This document shows, in pieces, positions 6,971 through 8,615 of a DNA stretch of 8,615 nt. The first letter of the stretch is position 1. Every line of letters starts with the position of its first letter. Both the position numbers and the translations under genes were made by a program. Source of the stretch: a bacterium (lineage in GTDB: Bacteria > JAMCPX01); NCBI GenBank assembly GCA_027364825.1, contig DAHXOM010000381.1:1-8615 (forward strand). Direction: 5' to 3'. The notes beneath the pieces are model-generated. The model ran no database searches. It worked only from the letters and a program-made list of their open reading frames with translations, and had not been told where the DNA came from.

Positions 6971-8121
6971 TGGAACACACCGGCATACTTTTTGATCTAT
7001 TCTTAATCTTTGTAAGCGCCAAGCTCTTTAACTATATTTTTCAAAAGATCCATATCCCTCCCATGATCGGTGAAATTACCGCAGGACTTATTATCGGTGC
7101 AGGCGGCCTGCACCTTATCAAAGAAACACCGGTACTTGATGCATTCTCAGAGCTTGGTGCGATGATGCTGCTGTTTGTGGTCGGTCTGCATACGAGGCTG
7201 AAGGACATGTTAAAAATAGGCACCGACGCAACCATCGTTGCCGTACTCGGCGTTGCCCTTCCCCTGATGCTTGGGTATTTCTTTATTCTGTTCACGGACC
7301 ACAAGGGTATAGAGGCTTTATTTGTTGCAACGGCACTCGTCGCAACCTCCGTAGGCATAACTGCAAGGGTTTTAAAAGATATGAAGCTCGAGCAGACTGT
7401 TTCGGCAAAGATCATCCTCGGTGCAGCTGTTGCCGATGATATCCTCGGCCTGCTCGTGCTGGCGGCCGTAACGGGAGAGACCAACGGCAGTATCGATGGA
7501 TACAAGATCCTGTCGCTGTTCATTCTTGTGGTTTTGTTCCTTGCCGGCGTTTTCCTTGTGGGCGGCAGGTCGATAAAGATACTCAAGACAAGACTGGAAA
7601 AGATGAAACTGGAAAAAAACGAGTTTATCCTGAGCATGACCGTGCTTCTCGGCCTCTCGTTCCTGACGTCGTATATCGGCATGGCAAGTATCGTCGGTGC
7701 TTTTTTTGCGGGCTTGCTGATGGCAGAACTTGAGGACCAGCATCTCTCCGATATGTTTGATTCTATCTACGAATTCCTCGTCCCATTTTTTTTTGTTATG
7801 ATAGGTATGAAGATCGATCCAAAGCTGTTAATGGAGCCGGGTATCCTGCTGATAGCTGTTATCTACACCGTCATAGCAATCGTCGGTAAATATATAGGAT
7901 GCGGTCTTGGCGCTGCGAGGTTCGGGTGGCGCGTCATGAACTTTGTGGGACTGGGTATGATTCCGAGGGGAGAGGTCGGTATGATCGTCGCCCTGATCGG
8001 ACTCAACCTCGGGGTAATCGACAGTAAGGCGTACGCAATCATTATATTTATGGTTGTCGTAACAACACTGATCACGCCCTTCGTGCTGTCGTTCGTATCC
8101 AGGCGCTGGCAGGTGAAGTAA
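6970..8121 (+). CDS. CPA2-family Na+/H+ antiporter (NapA-like), membrane protein
   Basis: This is an inner-membrane monovalent cation/proton antiporter of the CPA2 group. By eye it has about 12 to 13 hydrophobic segments across 383 residues and stops right after the last one. It therefore lacks the C-terminal TrkA-N regulatory domain of the larger KefB/KefC K+ efflux proteins. Family marks are IPPMIGEITAGLIIG (29-43), ATSVGITARVL near 125-135, the paired acidic residues D156-D157 in VADDILG, a lysine at K307 in a late helix, and IPRGEVGMIVA (331-341). The double aspartate is the signature of electrogenic Na+/H+ exchangers such as Thermus NapA, which has the pair at the same numbers, so Na+ extrusion coupled to proton uptake is the best guess. 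Cation choice is not proven. The start overlaps the glmS stop by 1 nt (TAATG). Confidence 0.85.
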   Translation: MEHTGILFDLFLIFVSAKLFNYIFQKIHIPPMIGEITAGLIIGAGGLHLIKETPVLDAFSELGAMMLLFVVGLHTRLKDMLKIGTDATIVAVLGVALPLMLGYFFILFTDHKGIEALFVATALVATSVGITARVLKDMKLEQTVSAKIILGAAVADDILGLLVLAAVTGETNGSIDGYKILSLFILVVLFLAGVFLVGGRSIKILKTRLEKMKLEKNEFILSMTVLLGLSFLTSYIGMASIVGAFFAGLLMAELEDQHLSDMFDSIYEFLVPFFFVMIGMKIDPKLLMEPGILLIAVIYTVIAIVGKYIGCGLGAARFGWRVMNFVGLGMIPRGEVGMIVALIGLNLGVIDSKAYAIIIFMVVVTTLITPFVLSFVSRRWQVK

Positions 8122-8130
8122 GGCCTTTTC

Positions 8131-8160
8131 GGGTTAGGACAGGTGTCTTATCCCCATTTT
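8131..8160 (+). terminator. Probable intrinsic terminator of the glmU-glmS-antiporter block
   Basis: GGGTTAGGAC (8131-8140) pairs with GTCTTATCCC (8145-8154) around a 4-nt AGGT loop. The stem has 10 positions, with one T-T mismatch and one G-T wobble that pairs only in + strand RNA. It starts 9 nt after the antiporter stop and is followed by CATTTT. The U-run is short (4), so termination may be partial. On the - strand no U-run follows, so it would not end the convergent transcript. Confidence 0.5.
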
Positions 8161-8165
8161 GGCTT

Positions 8166-8350
8166 AAGAGAGGGAAGAGTTTGAGACGATGCGAAGGAAA
8201 ACACCAACGAACTGCCTGGTATGCTTTCATAGTATTCTGCGTGGACAGCTTCTTATCCGCAGAAGAGATAAGGCATTCTCTGGCACGAGATCCGGTTCAT
8301 AAAAGAGCATTGTTTTACGAGCAGAGGCGAACAACTCTTTCCTCTCTCTT
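8166..8350 (+). ncRNA. Candidate structured RNA: 185-nt rod-like hairpin, 6S-like in shape only
   Basis: The segment can be folded on itself along nearly its whole length. Pairs from outside in: 8166-8181 with 8333-8350 (16 pairs, two 1-nt bulges); TGC 8190-8192 with GCA 8321-8323; AAAACA 8198-8203 with TGTTTT 8311-8316; GAAC 8209-8212 with GTTC 8295-8298; TGCC 8213-8216 with GGCA 8282-8285; ATGCTTT 8221-8227 with AAGGCAT 8270-8276; TTCTGCG 8235-8241 with CGCAGAA 8258-8264; and a 16-nt apical loop. Wobbles at 8225/8272 and 8218/8279 pair only if the + strand is transcribed, which favours that orientation. The largest internal loop (8204-8208 opposite 8299-8310) sits about 39 nt from the 5' end and 134-145 nt into the molecule, roughly where 6S RNA has its open bubble. 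I recognise no 6S consensus sequence and see no clear promoter. A palindromic mobile relic is the main alternative. Confidence 0.4.
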
Positions 8351-8374
8351 GTTTTGGGTTACGGGAAGCGTTAT

Positions 8375-8615
8375 CTATGATCCCTTGCTGAGGGATTTAA
8401 AATACACCTCTAAAGACTTCTGCCCGTCGCCTTCGAATTCTATAAACTGGATGCCCATACCGGCGGCTTTATTGCCTCCTGTTCCCTTGCTTTGTTCCGG
8501 GCTGACATTGTGCACTACCTCGCCGATGATTTTGACATCCCGGGAAAGATTTGGAAGGGACAACTGCAACTCCACCATTGAATTCAGGGGGAGCGGCCTC
8601 TCCGTAGCTATAAAT
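8375..8615 (-). CDS. PilZ-domain protein, C-terminal part (5' end outside window)
   Basis: This gene is convergent with all the others and ends with TAG at 8375-8377. The frame stays open to the window edge, reading FIATERPLPLNS before the methionine at 8576-8578, so that ATG is internal. About 79 residues are visible. The pattern TERPLP, then VELQLSLP, then IIGEVVHNV, then GMGIQFIEF is that of the second half of a PilZ beta-barrel, close to the single-domain paralogs abundant in delta-proteobacteria. PilZ domains usually bind cyclic di-GMP and act on motility, adhesion or exopolysaccharide output. The residues that contact the nucleotide (RxxxR and D/NxSxxG) would lie in the missing N-terminal half, so binding cannot be judged. 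No terminator is evident just after its stop on the - strand. Family assignment is fairly secure; the pathway is unknown. Confidence 0.8.
   Translation of the reverse strand, partial: FIATERPLPLNSMVELQLSLPNLSRDVKIIGEVVHNVSPEQSKGTGGNKAAGMGIQFIEFEGDGQKSLEVYFKSLSKGS

Noticed and set aside
8157..8357. TTTTGG at 8157-8162 and 8352-8357 flanking the rod element, as target-site duplications of a MITE
   Set aside because: The copies are not directly adjacent to the inverted arms (3 nt away on the left, 1 nt on the right) and a 6-mer of this composition is weak evidence. The element encodes nothing. A genome copy count would be needed to revive this.
8380..8396. ATCCCT/AGGGAT 6-bp hairpin followed by TTTAAAATA as a + strand terminator
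   Set aside because: It lies in the last codons of the PilZ gene, the stem is short and the tail is A-rich rather than a U-run. Kept only as a possible weak back-up terminator.

Overview
The window is a gene-dense stretch of about 8.6 kb with moderate GC, from a bacterial chromosome. All but the last gene lie on the + strand. The order hslU-argB-argD-argF, a GlmU/GlmS pair, and a short PilZ protein of the kind common in delta-proteobacteria point to a Desulfobacterota-like or Nitrospirota-like Gram-negative. This placement is an inference from gene content and recalled synteny, not a phylogenetic result.

Layout: (1) 1-438 is the C-terminal third of HslU, the unfoldase of the HslUV protease. 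(2) 441-3733 holds arginine biosynthesis genes argB, argD and argF. argB starts 2 nt after hslU. argD follows a 68-bp spacer filled by seven tandem 7-bp repeats. argF follows a 246-bp spacer with an imperfect inverted repeat. (3) 3750-8121 is a tightly coupled block of glmU, glmS and a CPA2-type Na+/H+ antiporter. glmU has a perfect AGGAGG, and the two later junctions are 1-nt TAATG overlaps. (4) 8122-8374 has no protein gene but holds a terminator-like hairpin and then a 185-nt rod-like self-complementary segment that looks like a structured RNA. (5) The end of the window is the C-terminal part of a PilZ-domain protein on the - strand, convergent with everything else.

How the genes work together: ArgB, ArgD and ArgF carry out N-acetylglutamate phosphorylation, acetylornithine formation and citrulline formation. 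The argC, argJ/argE, argG and argH steps are not in the window. GlmS makes glucosamine-6-phosphate from fructose-6-phosphate and glutamine. GlmU makes UDP-GlcNAc from glucosamine-1-phosphate. Together they feed peptidoglycan and lipopolysaccharide synthesis; the GlmM mutase step between them is not in the window.

The protein genes are ordinary, intact members of known families. The part least explained by known features is the 8166-8350 element. Its two arms can be paired along nearly the whole length, and the total length (185 nt) and position of the largest internal loop resemble 6S RNA. The 7-bp repeat array and the pre-argF inverted repeat are smaller curiosities.
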